DNA of 64,000 bases from Paenibacillus lutimineralis (GTDB lineage Bacteria; Bacillota; Bacilli; Paenibacillales; Paenibacillaceae). This document shows, in pieces, positions 52,651 through 63,100 of this stretch. The translations under genes and the position numbers were made by a program. The notes beneath the pieces are model-generated. The model did no database searches and had not been told where the DNA came from. It saw only the letters and a list, made by a program, of their open reading frames with translations. How positions within the stretch are numbered: the stretch's first letter is position 1; each line of letters begins with the position of its first letter. The stretch is taken from NCBI RefSeq assembly GCF_003991425.1, contig NZ_CP034346.1, positions 2,145,501 through 2,209,500 on the forward strand, in the 5' to 3' direction.

Positions 52651-53097
52651 GTGCTTTTATTCTGCCGTTGCGGCCAGGCAATGACTCTTAGCTTTCGGAT
52701 GCTAGTTTTCGAAAATATGTATCAAATCGACTTAGTTCCTATTCTGGAATGCGAGGATTGCTCTTCTTATGAATTAATTCCGTCATTTAAGCAGGATGTA
52801 ACAAAGCTGTTAGCTGAGCTAAAGGAACAGCGCCAGGAAGGAAGAGTTGTTTTTACGAGTGTGAATGAGCTTGCTTCGGTATTGTATGACATTTATAAGT
52901 CCGGGCAGGAACTATTGGAGGTGTCCTCATTTGATGCATTCTTGGTAGAAAAATGCGAGGAACGCATTAATCTACTACTGGATTTGTACGGGTATGCGAG
53001 TAAAGCTGGGGACGCTGACTGGATGGAGACAATATCATTTCGCTTATCCAGCTTATCTTCATTTGTGAAAAAACGCCAATTTCTAGAAACGAAGTAA
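52651..53097 (+). CDS. Hypothetical protein with N-terminal zinc-ribbon-like Cys pairs
   Basis: 148 residues, GTG start with AGGTGA upstream. CRCGQAM near residue 5 and ECEDCSSYE near 33 give two Cys pairs (C-x-C, C-x2-C) likely to bind zinc; the rest is helical (KQDVTKLLAELKEQRQEGRV). No family recognised. Confidence 0.65.
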   Translation: MLLFCRCGQAMTLSFRMLVFENMYQIDLVPILECEDCSSYELIPSFKQDVTKLLAELKEQRQEGRVVFTSVNELASVLYDIYKSGQELLEVSSFDAFLVEKCEERINLLLDLYGYASKAGDADWMETISFRLSSLSSFVKKRQFLETK

Positions 53098-53182
53098 ATC
53101 AATTTAAAAGAAATGACGAATAAAGTTGTTTTTAAGGGGCGCATTTTGTTAATATAACATATGGCAAGGTACAGATCCTTAA

Positions 53183-53259
53183 AGTGCGTGTTCAAAAAGA
53201 CCGGTTTTCAGACCCAAGATTGGACGAAGCTAGGGAGTGGACTTTTTGAATTACCTCTA
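53183..53259 (-). repeat. Dispersed repeat, copy G (short, 77 bp)
   Basis: Termini GTGCGTGTTCAAAAAG ... GACTTTTTGAATTACCTCT with the core GAAGCTAGGG retained. An internally deleted member, between the zinc-ribbon gene and ytxJ. Confidence 0.75.
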
Positions 53260-53282
53260 AATGAAGAAGGGATGGATATGTC

Positions 53283-53624
53283 ATGTATAATTTGCTAAGA
53301 ATAACATCCATAGAAGACCTTCATAGCGCTTTGCAGCAATCCACTAGTCAACCGCTTTTGTTGTTCAAACACAGTACTCGTTGCCCAATCAGTTCCGGGG
53401 CGCATCGAGAGTTTACAGCATATTTGAATGCGGCTCCCAATGAGGGAGTTATATATGGTTTGATTTATGTGATTGAAGATCGAGAGGTATCTAATGCTGC
53501 TGCCGAGTTGCTTGGCGTGAAGCATGAATCCCCTCAGGCAATACTCGTCAAGAATGGGCAAGCAGTATGGAATACTTCCCATTCACAGATTACTTCCGGA
53601 GCTCTACAAGGAATTCTGGGATAA
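53283..53624 (+). CDS. ytxJ: Bacilliredoxin-like protein YtxJ
   Basis: 113 residues, thioredoxin fold with a single active Cys (HSTRCPISS, Cys34). Known as a monothiol bacilliredoxin that removes bacillithiol from protein thiols. The bacillithiol deacetylase homologue at 13.6 kb fits. Upstream of ccpA, as in Bacillus. Confidence 0.88.
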   Translation: MYNLLRITSIEDLHSALQQSTSQPLLLFKHSTRCPISSGAHREFTAYLNAAPNEGVIYGLIYVIEDREVSNAAAELLGVKHESPQAILVKNGQAVWNTSHSQITSGALQGILG

Positions 53625-53736
53625 GTGAAGCGTTATCATTGCACAAAGTAATATTTTGTCGTATCATTAAACTAATTGGGGTACTGGACCTTACCGGATG
53701 AACGAGTGAAAATCTATTGGCAATGGAGAGAAGAAT

Positions 53737-54741
53737 GTGACGGTTACCATTTACGATGTGGCACGTGAAGCGGGCGTTTCGATGGCGACGGTTTCTCGGG
53801 TTGTAAACAACAATCCGAATGTCAAGCCGCAGACCAGGAAGAAAGTATACGAAGCGATTGAACGTTTGGGATATCGTCCAAATGCGGTGGCAAGAGGTCT
53901 TGCCAGCAAGAAGACGACCACGGTCGGAGTGGTCATCCCAGACATCTCGAATTCAATTTTTGCAGAGATTGCGCGAGGTATCGAAGACATCGCCAACATG
54001 TACCACTATAACATTATCCTATGTAACGCAGACAAGAAGAAGGAGAAGGAGATTCGTGTCGTAAATACCTTGCTTGAGAAGCAGGTTGACGGACTTCTTT
54101 TCATGGGCGGAGTAGTAACAGAAGAGCATGTTCAAGCATTCCAGACTTCGTCTGTTCCAATCGTACTCTGTGCGACGAGCGACGAGAAGGGTATGTTCCC
54201 ATCCGTGGATATTGACCACGAAGCTGCTGCATTCGATGCAGTGAGTACGCTGATTCGTCACGGTCATCGCAATATTGCTATGATCAGCGGCACTTTGCAG
54301 GACCCGGCGAACGGTTATGCACGTTTTCAGGGCTATAAACGCGCTCTCGAGACGGCTGGAATCGAGTATCAAGAGGATTTGGTGCGGATTGGCAACTACC
54401 GCTACGAATCCGGTGTCGAGGCTATGAAGTATTTCCTCGGTCTCAAGAAACGGCCGACAGCGATATTCTCAGCTACCGACGAAATGGCCATTGGAGCTAT
54501 TCACAGTATTCAGGATGAAGGTCTTAAAGTGCCTGACGACTTCTCCATTATCAGCGTAGACAATATTCGCATGGCATCGATGGTACGTCCGCAATTGACG
54601 ACGGTTGCCCAGCCGATGTACGACCTTGGTGCGGTCGCTATGCGCTTGTTGACGAAGCTGATGAAGAAGGAAGCGGTGGACAACCCGCATGTGATTTTGC
54701 CTCATGAGACGATTCTGCGACTCTCTGTCAGTCATGTGTAA
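53737..54741 (+). CDS. ccpA: Catabolite control protein A
   Basis: 334 residues, GTG start. LacI-type [23 protein letters not shown], hinge [13 protein letters not shown], then the sensor domain with HPr-contact region and [19 protein letters not shown]. Binds cre sites with HPr-Ser46-P. Neighbourhood (ytxJ upstream; mtnN, acuC, acuA and acsA downstream) matches the Bacillus ccpA-acu region. Terminated at 54823. Confidence 0.93.
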   Translation: MTVTIYDVAREAGVSMATVSRVVNNNPNVKPQTRKKVYEAIERLGYRPNAVARGLASKKTTTVGVVIPDISNSIFAEIARGIEDIANMYHYNIILCNADKKKEKEIRVVNTLLEKQVDGLLFMGGVVTEEHVQAFQTSSVPIVLCATSDEKGMFPSVDIDHEAAAFDAVSTLIRHGHRNIAMISGTLQDPANGYARFQGYKRALETAGIEYQEDLVRIGNYRYESGVEAMKYFLGLKKRPTAIFSATDEMAIGAIHSIQDEGLKVPDDFSIISVDNIRMASMVRPQLTTVAQPMYDLGAVAMRLLTKLMKKEAVDNPHVILPHETILRLSVSHV

Positions 54742-54822
54742 TGCTTAACGGGGCCTTAGCTTTGCTGGTGGCCATCAGATAGAAGATAGACACAGAACAA
54801 ATATATGAAAAAGGTTATCGGG

Positions 54823-54854
54823 AAAAAAGCTCCTTCTCTTGAAGGGGCTTTTTT
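54823..54854 (+). terminator. Terminator of ccpA
   Basis: AAAAAGCTCCTTC/GAAGGGGCTTTTT stem with TCTT loop. Confidence 0.88.
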
Positions 54855-54905
54855 AGGGTTTAATTTTAAGCTGTATACAATATGAAGTGAAGGAGTCGCG
54901 GAACT

Positions 54906-55607
54906 ATGAGTAGAATTGGTCTTATCGGAGCGATGGATGAAGAAATCGCCCTACTCCTGCAAGGGATGGATGACAAGGAGGAAGTGAAGCGGGCTGGTAT
55001 TTCTTTCGTTCAAGGTCTGCTCCATGGCAAGAACGTTGTCGTGTGCAAATCGGGAGTTGGTAAAGTGAATGCGGCGATGACAACGCAGGTGCTAATCGAT
55101 TATTTTCGAGTGGAAATGATCTGGTTCACCGGAGTGGCCGGAGCTGTTAATCCAACGCTTGATATTGGCGATATCGTCATTTCTTCGTCCTGCCAGCAGC
55201 ATGATATGGATGTAACGCCGCTCGGATATGAGCGCGGGATCATACCTTATCAAGAGATTTCCGATTTTCCTGCGAATGAAGATCTGATCCAACTGGCTGA
55301 GGAAGCATGTGACAAGCTGTGTACAGACCACAATTTTATCGTAGGCAAAGTGCTCTCAGGGGATCAATTCGTCGCCGATCGTGTTCTCGTCAGTGAGTTA
55401 TATGAGACCATGGCCGGGGCCTGCGTAGAAATGGAGGGCTCCGCTGTCGCCCAGGTTTGTTATATGAATGAGATTCCATATGTGGTACTTCGTTCAATGT
55501 CTGATAAGGCAGATGGAACAGCGGATGTGAATTTTGCCGAGTTCACAGAGAAGGCTGCTAGCCGCTCATTTGAGATTGTGAATGATATGCTGCAGAGAAT
55601 CGTCTGA
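54906..55607 (+). CDS. mtnN: 5'-methylthioadenosine/S-adenosylhomocysteine nucleosidase
   Basis: 233 residues. GLIGAMDEEIALLLQGM (Glu), SGDQFVAD, VEMEGSAVAQVCY and SDKADG (catalytic Asp). Cleaves MTA and SAH to adenine plus the thioribose product, recycling methionine and supplying AI-2 precursor. GGAG upstream. Convergent with acuC: their stop codons are only 2 bp apart. Confidence 0.93.
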   Translation: MSRIGLIGAMDEEIALLLQGMDDKEEVKRAGISFVQGLLHGKNVVVCKSGVGKVNAAMTTQVLIDYFRVEMIWFTGVAGAVNPTLDIGDIVISSSCQQHDMDVTPLGYERGIIPYQEISDFPANEDLIQLAEEACDKLCTDHNFIVGKVLSGDQFVADRVLVSELYETMAGACVEMEGSAVAQVCYMNEIPYVVLRSMSDKADGTADVNFAEFTEKAASRSFEIVNDMLQRIV

Positions 55608-55609
55608 AC

Positions 55610-56794
55610 TCAAACTTCAGGATAGTCCTGTAAGGCGACCGCGAGAATATCGCGGTTTTTTGCTGTGATCTCTTCCCGGCGCGGAATTCCTTCCCAATGT
55701 GACATATCATCCAGCCAGGTCGTAGGCAGACGAACTTCAGCCTGATCCTGCCAGCGATCGATCCAGTCTTGCGGGAGGTGAAGGGAGGGATCTGCATCAA
55801 GCTCCCGCTTCAGCGGGTGATCGCTCATCTCCAACCAGAGCAGGCTCCATGCCCGGGGAACGACACGCCATAGATCATACCCGCCGCCTCCAACAGCAAC
55901 CCAGCGTCCTTCGCAATACATATGGGCCAACTCGTGCAGAATTGCAGGCATTTCGTGATAGATTCTCATGCTGCATTGCATGTGGGATAAAGGATCGAGG
56001 GCGTGGGCATCGCAGCCGTGGAGACTAAAGATCATATCTGGCTTGTAATAAGCAATCAGTCTACGAACCGATGCTTCGAAGCATTCCATCCAGGAATCGT
56101 CCTCCGTATAAGGCTGCAGCGGGATATTCATACTTGCTCCATATCCGTGATGCTCTCCACGTTCGTGGACGAAGCCTGTACCAGGGAACAAATATTTACC
56201 TGTCTCATGGATGGAATAGGTGCATACTTCTGGTTCTGAATAGAAGCTCCATTGTACTCCATCTCCGTGATGGACGTCTGTATCAATATAGAGCACACGG
56301 GCACCATACTGGCGCCTGGCATATTCAATAGCGACCGCAGCATCATTATATACGCAGAATCCGGCAGCTCTGCCTGAGAGTGCATGGTGCAATCCGCCGC
56401 CTAAGTGCAGGGCATGTGTTGTCTGCCCGGACAAGACGGCTTCAACCGCTGTAATAGAACCGCCGACAACATAGGTTGCCGCATCATGCATTCCGCTAAA
56501 AAAAGGTGTATCCTCATCCATCAATCCATACTGTTCTGCGCGCTTCGTCCAAGCGGGATCAGGTGGGTTCTTGCTTAATTGTTGAACAGCCTCTACATAC
56601 GCGGGCTGGTGGACCCATTCCAGTTCGCCGGGGACGGCAGGACGTGATTGCAGCATATGCTCGGGCGTAAGAGCGTGAATCTCTTTCAATAGATCGAGTG
56701 TCGATTGCAGACGAATCGGATGAAAGGGATGATTGTTATGAAAACAATAATTGGACAGCTCGTCATGATGAACAAATAAAGCGTTTCCAGACAT
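55610..56794 (-). CDS. acuC: Acetoin utilisation protein AcuC, class I-type deacetylase
   Basis: 394 residues. HDAC fold: GGGLHHALSGRAAGFCVYND, TDVHHGDGVQ (metal Asp and His), GGGGYD near the C-terminus. In Bacillus AcuC removes the acetyl group that AcuA puts on acetyl-CoA synthetase. Same strand as acuA (with repeat copy F between), no acuB visible. GGAGGG upstream of the ATG. Confidence 0.93.
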   Translation of the reverse strand: MSGNALFVHHDELSNYCFHNNHPFHPIRLQSTLDLLKEIHALTPEHMLQSRPAVPGELEWVHQPAYVEAVQQLSKNPPDPAWTKRAEQYGLMDEDTPFFSGMHDAATYVVGGSITAVEAVLSGQTTHALHLGGGLHHALSGRAAGFCVYNDAAVAIEYARRQYGARVLYIDTDVHHGDGVQWSFYSEPEVCTYSIHETGKYLFPGTGFVHERGEHHGYGASMNIPLQPYTEDDSWMECFEASVRRLIAYYKPDMIFSLHGCDAHALDPLSHMQCSMRIYHEMPAILHELAHMYCEGRWVAVGGGGYDLWRVVPRAWSLLWLEMSDHPLKRELDADPSLHLPQDWIDRWQDQAEVRLPTTWLDDMSHWEGIPRREEITAKNRDILAVALQDYPEV

Positions 56795-56851
56795 AGCCTC
56801 ACTTTCCCTCCTTATGGCCCTTAGTTGCAGCTAGCAGTCCATATTAATAAT

Positions 56852-57220
56852 GTGTGTTCAAAAGGCCGGTTTTCAGCACCGAGGCTTATGCTTCCGTTGT
56901 GCGTTTTTTCGAAACGCTTCAGTTGGATGAAGCTAGGGACGTAAGGAGCGTAGCGTACGTGGTTTGTACGTGAGCACCTGAGATGTTTCCGAAGGAAACA
57001 TGACTTCGTAAGCATTCTCTTAGCCCCGGCTGAATTCAAGATTTGAAGTCGAATATGCTCCCTTGGTTTGCGTCGTGTTAGATATAGAATTTATTAGTTA
57101 TCAGCTATGCTGATGAAATTCTATATCGCAAGAAAACCTACCTTTGAACCGCGGTCGCTCATCCATGAATTGGCCTCGATTGGTTTTCTTATCAAAAGCG
57201 GACTTTTTGAACTTCCTCTA
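56852..57220 (-). repeat. Dispersed repeat, copy F (long, 369 bp)
   Basis: Starts TGTGTTCAAAAGGCCGG and ends GGACTTTTTGAACTTCCTCT; shares the core GTTGGATGAAGCTAGGG. Longer than the others because further sequence, including a separate palindrome at 57081-57127, sits inside. Its right end forms the acuA stop (TAG). It splits the acuA-acuC interval. Confidence 0.8.
57081..57127. repeat. Nested palindrome inside copy F
   Basis: GATATAGAATTT / AAATTCTATATC arms with an inner TCAGC/GCTGA pair, about 47 bp; looks like a second small repeat inserted in the first. Confidence 0.65.
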
Positions 57221-57850
57221 ATACATGAAGCGCTGCTGGAAACGGATCCGATCAAACTGCTCTTCCGATTCAATAGGCACCTCTTTGCCGATACGTACCA
57301 TCAAGCAGTTGGCCGGATGAGAGCAAATCTCCGGATCATCGGTCGCATACCAGACCATATCCACGGTTTGCATCAGCCGCTCCATCATTTTGCGGTAGTC
57401 CCAGACGCTGAGTCCACTGCTCTTTAAATCCCAGTGCCAATAATATTCGGTCGTGAACACAATGTATTTCTCCATCTGACTGTCTTCAAATGCGGTATTG
57501 ATCATTCTTGATCCTAGCTTCATCGAACGATAGGCATTGGCAACTTCAATTGCGCCAAGCTCGATCAAATCGGGCATTCGCCCTTGTGACCAGCGCTCCA
57601 TTTCATCCGGATAGTGGAAGGTCACATAACCGACAATCACTTCGTTCTCTCTAGCCAGAATAATTCGCCCTTCCGGCAAGCCGGCAATTTCAATCAGAGC
57701 CTCATGCTGATCCTTCGGCCTGCGGAAGGCATCTAGCTCGGGATGCATCTGCAAGGTCTGTAGGTGGGAAGGCGAGACAGGACCTTCGATGACGATCTCA
57801 TTATCCTGATAGGGTATCGTATGGCGGATATACGTTTTACGGTGTTCCAT
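57218..57850 (-). CDS. acuA: Acetyl-CoA synthetase-modifying N-acetyltransferase AcuA
   Basis: 210 residues. Begins MEHRKTYIRHTIPYQDNEIV; GNAT motifs VIVGYVTFHYPDEMERWSQG and NAYRSMKLGSRMIN. Acetylates a Lys near the C-terminus of AcsA to switch it off. Divergent from acsA across 306 bp that contain a cre-like site. GGAGGCGG site before the ATG. Its TAG stop falls on the edge of repeat copy F. Confidence 0.92.
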   Translation of the reverse strand: MEHRKTYIRHTIPYQDNEIVIEGPVSPSHLQTLQMHPELDAFRRPKDQHEALIEIAGLPEGRIILARENEVIVGYVTFHYPDEMERWSQGRMPDLIELGAIEVANAYRSMKLGSRMINTAFEDSQMEKYIVFTTEYYWHWDLKSSGLSVWDYRKMMERLMQTVDMVWYATDDPEICSHPANCLMVRIGKEVPIESEEQFDRIRFQQRFMY

Positions 57851-58156
57851 GGGACCGCCTCCTTAACTCGTTCCTCTCACTTATAACAGAAAAATGAAAA
57901 TTTGAAAAGTATAGCCGTGTCGTAATAACGTGTGCTATAATGATATCCGACACAAAAAGATCACAATTATACATTGACAATGTGATATTATTTACAAACT
58001 TCTCTCCCCTTTTTGCTTCTTCATAGAACGGATACCATCCTACTCGTTGTCGAACCAATTTAGCCTTTCTATTCATCCCATTTTTGTATCCGTTTTCATA
58101 TCTTCATCTTTTATTTTCATTATTTTCAATCTTACAGATTCAAGGAGGATGGAACA
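57851..58156. other. acuA-acsA divergent control region
   Basis: 306 bp, AT-rich. A TATAAT occurs rightward at 57935-57940 and TTGACA at 57974, but neither has a well-placed partner. The cre-like site at 58085 is the clearest element. Confidence 0.5.
58085..58098. promoter_or_regulatory. Candidate CcpA-binding cre site
   Basis: TGTATCCGTTTTCA matches the cre consensus TGWAANCGNTNWCA at all but one fixed position and lies 59 bp upstream of acsA. Catabolite repression of acsA/acuABC is established in Bacillus. Confidence 0.55.
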
Positions 58157-59881
58157 ATGAGTCAACTGCAAGGAGAAATTATTTGGGCGGAGGCCGCCTC
58201 ATCCCATCTGGGCAGCTATGAAGAAGCGTATGCGAATTTTAATTGGGAGGAAGTAGAGAAGCAATTTTCCTGGTATGAAACAGGCAAGGTGAATATGGCC
58301 TATGAGGCGATAGATCGCCATGTCGATGCCGGCAAAGGGGATCGTGTTGCGCTACGCTTCAGTGATGCAAGCCGTAATGAATCGTACACCTTCCAAGATC
58401 TGAAGGACCTGACCAACCGCTTCGCCAATGTGCTGCGCAGCCGTGGAATAGCTAAAGGGGACCGTGTATTCATTTTCATGCCACGCAGTCCTGAGCTATA
58501 TATTACACTTCTCGGTACACTTAAGGTTGGTGCGGTCGTCGGACCGCTGTTCGAAGCATTCATGGAGACGGCAGTCAAAGATAGACTTGAGGATAGCGGA
58601 GCAACCGCGATTATTACGACTCCGGCGCTGCTACCGCGAGTGAAGCGAGATGAGCTACCGCTGCTGAAGACGGTATTCGTCGTTGGCGAGAATGTTGATA
58701 CGGATGAGAATACGCTTGACTACCATGCGGAGATGAAGCAGGCATCCTCTGAAGCGGAAATGGAGTGGCTTAACCGTGAGGATGGAATGATCCTTCATTA
58801 TACTTCCGGTTCAACGGGGAGACCGAAGGGAGTGTACCATGTCCACAATGCAATGATTCAGCATTATCATACGGGCAGAGTCGTCCTTGATTTACGCGAA
58901 GGGGATGTGTACTGGTGCACGGCTGACCCTGGCTGGGTAACGGGAACCTCATACGGGATATTCGCGCCTTGGCTGCATGGGGTTACCAACGTAGTCCGTG
59001 GGGGCAGATTCGGCCCTGGCGACTGGTATGAGACGATAGCTAACAACCAGGTGACAATATGGTACAGTGCACCAACGGCATTCCGTATGCTCATGGGAGC
59101 CGGTGAAGATATCGTGAAGCAGTATGATCTCTCCTCGTTAAGGCATGTCCTATCCGTTGGCGAGCCGCTTAACCCGGAGGTTGTACGCTGGGGACATAGA
59201 GTCTATGGCCATAGAATTCATGATACATGGTGGATGACGGAGACAGGCGGGCAATTGATCTGCAACTATCCGTCGATGCCGATCAAGCCGGGCTCTATGG
59301 GCAAGCCGGTGCCAGGCATAGAAGCGGCGATTATCGATGATAATGGGAAAGAGCTCCCACCCAACCGGATGGGTAATCTGGCGATTCGTACGCCATGGCC
59401 GTCAATGATGCGCCTAATCTGGAACAATGCGCCGAAGTATGAGGAGTACTTCCGTATCCCAGGCTGGTATATTTCTGGTGATACGGCTTATATGGATGAG
59501 GACGGCTACTTCTGGTTCCAAGGCCGGATCGATGACGTGATCAACTCTTCAGGCGAGCGCATAGGGCCGTTCGAAGTCGAGAGCAAGCTGGTTGAGCACC
59601 CAGCTGTAGCCGAGGCGGGAGTTATCGGCAAGCCTGATCCGGTTCGCGGTGAGATTATCAAGGCCTTTATCTCTCTGCGGGAAGGGTATGTAGCTACAGA
59701 TGAGCTTAAGGCGGAGATTTCACGTTTCGTCAAAGAAGGCTTGTCTGCGCACGCTGCTCCACGCGAGATCGAATTCAAGGATAAGCTGCCCAAGACCCGT
59801 TCCGGCAAAATCATGCGCCGGGTACTGAAAGCTTGGGAGTTGAATCTTCCAACCGGTGATCTATCCACAATCGAAGACTAG
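58157..59881 (+). CDS. acsA: Acetyl-CoA synthetase
   Basis: 574 residues. Adenylate-forming signature YTSGSTGRPKGVYH, DTWWMTETGGQ, GRIDDVINSSGERIGPFEVE and the C-terminal LPKTRSGKIMRRVLKAW, whose Lys is the acetylation target of AcuA. Activates acetate with ATP and CoA. AAGGAGG 10 nt before the ATG. Its TAG stop is shared with the start of repeat copy E. Confidence 0.95.
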   Translation: MSQLQGEIIWAEAASSHLGSYEEAYANFNWEEVEKQFSWYETGKVNMAYEAIDRHVDAGKGDRVALRFSDASRNESYTFQDLKDLTNRFANVLRSRGIAKGDRVFIFMPRSPELYITLLGTLKVGAVVGPLFEAFMETAVKDRLEDSGATAIITTPALLPRVKRDELPLLKTVFVVGENVDTDENTLDYHAEMKQASSEAEMEWLNREDGMILHYTSGSTGRPKGVYHVHNAMIQHYHTGRVVLDLREGDVYWCTADPGWVTGTSYGIFAPWLHGVTNVVRGGRFGPGDWYETIANNQVTIWYSAPTAFRMLMGAGEDIVKQYDLSSLRHVLSVGEPLNPEVVRWGHRVYGHRIHDTWWMTETGGQLICNYPSMPIKPGSMGKPVPGIEAAIIDDNGKELPPNRMGNLAIRTPWPSMMRLIWNNAPKYEEYFRIPGWYISGDTAYMDEDGYFWFQGRIDDVINSSGERIGPFEVESKLVEHPAVAEAGVIGKPDPVRGEIIKAFISLREGYVATDELKAEISRFVKEGLSAHAAPREIEFKDKLPKTRSGKIMRRVLKAWELNLPTGDLSTIED

Positions 59882-60055
59882 AGGAAGTTCAAAAAGTCCG
59901 CTTTTGATCACGAAGTTAATCAGGAAGCGGATCCGGCATCGAATCTTGAATTCACCCGGGTCTTCCGGTGCTCACGTACCCACTACGTACGCTGCGCTCC
60001 TCAGACCCTAGCTTCATCCAACCTTCTCGGTGCTGAAAACCAAACTTTTTGAACA
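59880..60055 (+). repeat. Dispersed repeat, copy E
   Basis: AGAGGAAGTTCAAAAAGTCC ... CCAAACTTTTTGAACA, near-identical to copy D across about 175 bp. Its first bases overlap the acsA stop codon. Confidence 0.88.
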
Positions 60056-60078
60056 AATATCTAAATGTTTATAAATAA

Positions 60079-60112
60079 AGAGGGTTCCAGGAAGATCTTC
60101 CTGGAACCCTCT
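60079..60112. terminator. Terminator of the PBP gene
   Basis: A perfect 34-bp palindrome (AGAGGGTTCCAGGAAGA and its complement) followed leftward by CTTTATTTAT; convergent with acsA/copy E. Confidence 0.8.
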
Positions 60113-60130
60113 GTTTGTGTTATATCAGCT

Positions 60131-63100
60131 TCAGCCGCCGAACTTTACTGGTGATGATGGGATCGATTCCCCTTTGCTGTTAAAGGCGGTAACCTTGATC
60201 CAGCCACTTGAGGCATCGCTCTGGAAGCTGAACTGCGTTCCTTGCGTAGAGCCTATATTGGAGTAGGAACCGTCCGAGTGATCAGAGAAGTAAATGCTGT
60301 AGCTTGTTACATAGTCATCGTGTGCATTGGCAGCCCAACTAACCGTGTACTGTCCATTATCCCCTTGAATATTCACTTGAACGGGAGCCGCTGGCAGTAC
60401 CTGACCATTGGACGGGTCGTCCGGATCGCTTGGCCATGGAAGTTCCTCTCCGGGTAGAGGCTGTTCGGGAGCCCAGGCGCTGCTGACGATGGCACTTGGC
60501 TCGGATTCCTTGCCAGCAACATCGACCGCCGTCACATAATAACTGAACGCTGATCCGCCTGAGTCAGTGAACTGCGTTGCCTCGCCGGCGAGTGCAGCCT
60601 TTCCAGTATTCTGATAATTTATGCCGTCCGTAGAACGATACAAGCGATAGCCTACAACATCGCTTTCACTATTTTTATTGAAGGTAATGCTGCCTTCGCC
60701 AGTCAGTCTGACATTAGTTGGCGCCGCTGGAGCTGCCCCGTCATCAACCCGCGGGTCGATCTTGTTCGGAGCGTCTTCACCCGCATCTTTCGGCATATAG
60801 TAATCGAGAGAGCGATGGCTGCCCTTCATAACCGAGAAGGCATGCTGCAATTCTTCAACCAACTCTTTGATCGGCTTGGCCCGCTTTACGACGACCTTCT
60901 CCCGAACCATATCGGAAGGAGTCGCTTCCTGCGGAATGTAGTTGACGCCGTTATAAGTGATATATTTCATTCTTACCAATACGTCATCAGGTCCGGTAGG
61001 GACATATTTAGCATTGAAAATATCGGTAACCAGCTTACCAGCCTCTCTCGTCAAGTCTGTCGGTAGCTTGCCGCTATAACCGGAGACGGTCTTGGAGACG
61101 ATACCGTCAGGCTTCGTAAACTTCGGTGTGACGAACAGCTCTTTCTCGTTCTCGCTTACCTCGTTCATGACAGAGGCCCAGATTGAGCGAGCCCGGGATT
61201 TACCGGCATCGGATAGCGTATTGGCGGGTTCCTTGTACCCGATCCATATTCCTAGTGTTACATCTGGGGTATATCCCATAAACCACACGTCGGCATAATT
61301 TTGCGTTGTACCGGTCTTGCCGACAATTGGAATCTTGCCATAATTCTTGAATGAAGACTTGAGCGATTTACCGGTACCGTCTGTAATAACGGTGCGCAGC
61401 ATATCGGTCATCAGATAAGCGGTTTGCTCTGAGAATACTCGCTCCGGCTTAACCTCATGCTTATAGACGATCTTGCCTTTGGAATCGGTGATCTTCTCAA
61501 TCATGTAGGCGTCCGTAAAATTGCCGCCGTTAGCGATGGAACTATAAGCATTCGTTAGTTCTTCAACGGTCACCCCGCGTGTAAGTCCACCCAGTACACC
61601 TGTTGTTGCTCCGTTATCTTTTTCATCCAGGGTAGTGATTCCAAGCTTTCGGGAGAAGTCCCAGGCCTTCTCGATGCCAACCACATCGTTAAACACTCTT
61701 AGCGCCGGAATATTGCGAGACTCATTCAAGGCGGTACGAGCTGTAACCAGACCTTTATAGCCGCCACTGGAGTTGACCGGAATATGGTAGCCCTTCTGAT
61801 AGTCACGCAGGATGATCGGCGAATCATCAATAATGCTGGCTGGCTGGATTAACCCAGCTTCCATGGCTGGCAAATAGGCGGCGATCGGTTTCATGGTTGA
61901 ACCTGGCTGCCGAACCATTTGCGTTGCATAGTTCATTTGCTCGGTGTAGAAATCGCGACCTTCGATCATGCCGAGAATAGCGCCTGTACGATTATCAAGC
62001 ATCATTCCGGCAACTTGCTCAAGCCCTTTGGTCTTGCTGAGAGGCGAGAAATTATCGGCATTTTCGGATACCTTATGCATCGAGTTGTATACTTTCTTGT
62101 CAATCGTCGTATAGACCCGATAACCTCCGGTTAACAATTCCTGACGAGCTTCCTCAATCATTTGCGGATTTTTGGAAACTTCCTCTTTGGTCATGTTCGG
62201 GTTATTCAACATCGCAATAACGATGGCTGCTTGCCGCTCGGTTTCCAGCATAAGATAAGGGAAAGTCTCATAGGCTTTCTTCGTCTGCGGAGCGAGCGCG
62301 CCCTTGATATCGAACGCCAGTGCCTCCTGATATTGCTCATTCGTGATTTTGCTCTCTTCAAGCATTCTCTGCAGCACGAGACGCTGTCTCTTCAGTGCTC
62401 GTTCGAATGCATCTGCGTTAAACTCCCCTTTGCCGTTGTATGCAGAGTAAGAGGAAGGGAGCTGCGGCAATCCTGCCAGATAGGCCGATTCAGCGATATT
62501 CAGATCACTCAGATTAGAAATATTGAAAATGCCCTTTGCTGCAGCCTTAATTCCATACACTTGATAGCCGTTGGAACCATTGCCGAACGGAACCTTATTA
62601 AGATAAGCGGTTAAAATTTCCGGCTTGGACAGAAAGCGTTCCAGCCGCAAAGCGAGCAGCATTTCCTTGATTTTGCGGTCGCTTGTACGATCCAGATTCA
62701 AGAAGACGCGGCGTGCCAACTGCTGGGTCAGCGTACTGCCGCCAGTCTGCACGTCTTCATTTAGCAATTTCTGTTTGACGGCGCGAAGCGTACCTTTGAA
62801 ATCGATCCCTTTATGATCGTAGAAATGGTTGTCCTCGATTGCGAGTAACGCATCGACTACGGAATCGGGGACCTCCTCGGTACTGATTGGCCGTCGATCT
62901 TCTTCAGTCCGAAGCTGACCGATAGGATCACCGTTGCGGAAATATGCAAATCCGGTAATTTCGTTATATGCGATTTTCTGCTCAATATCTTCCCGTGAAC
63001 GTACAGGGTCATCTTTAACGATAGAGGTTACATAGCCGAAGACGGCCCCTCCTGCAAAGAGAACTCCGGCAATAATAAGCATTATGAGGACGCTGAAGGA

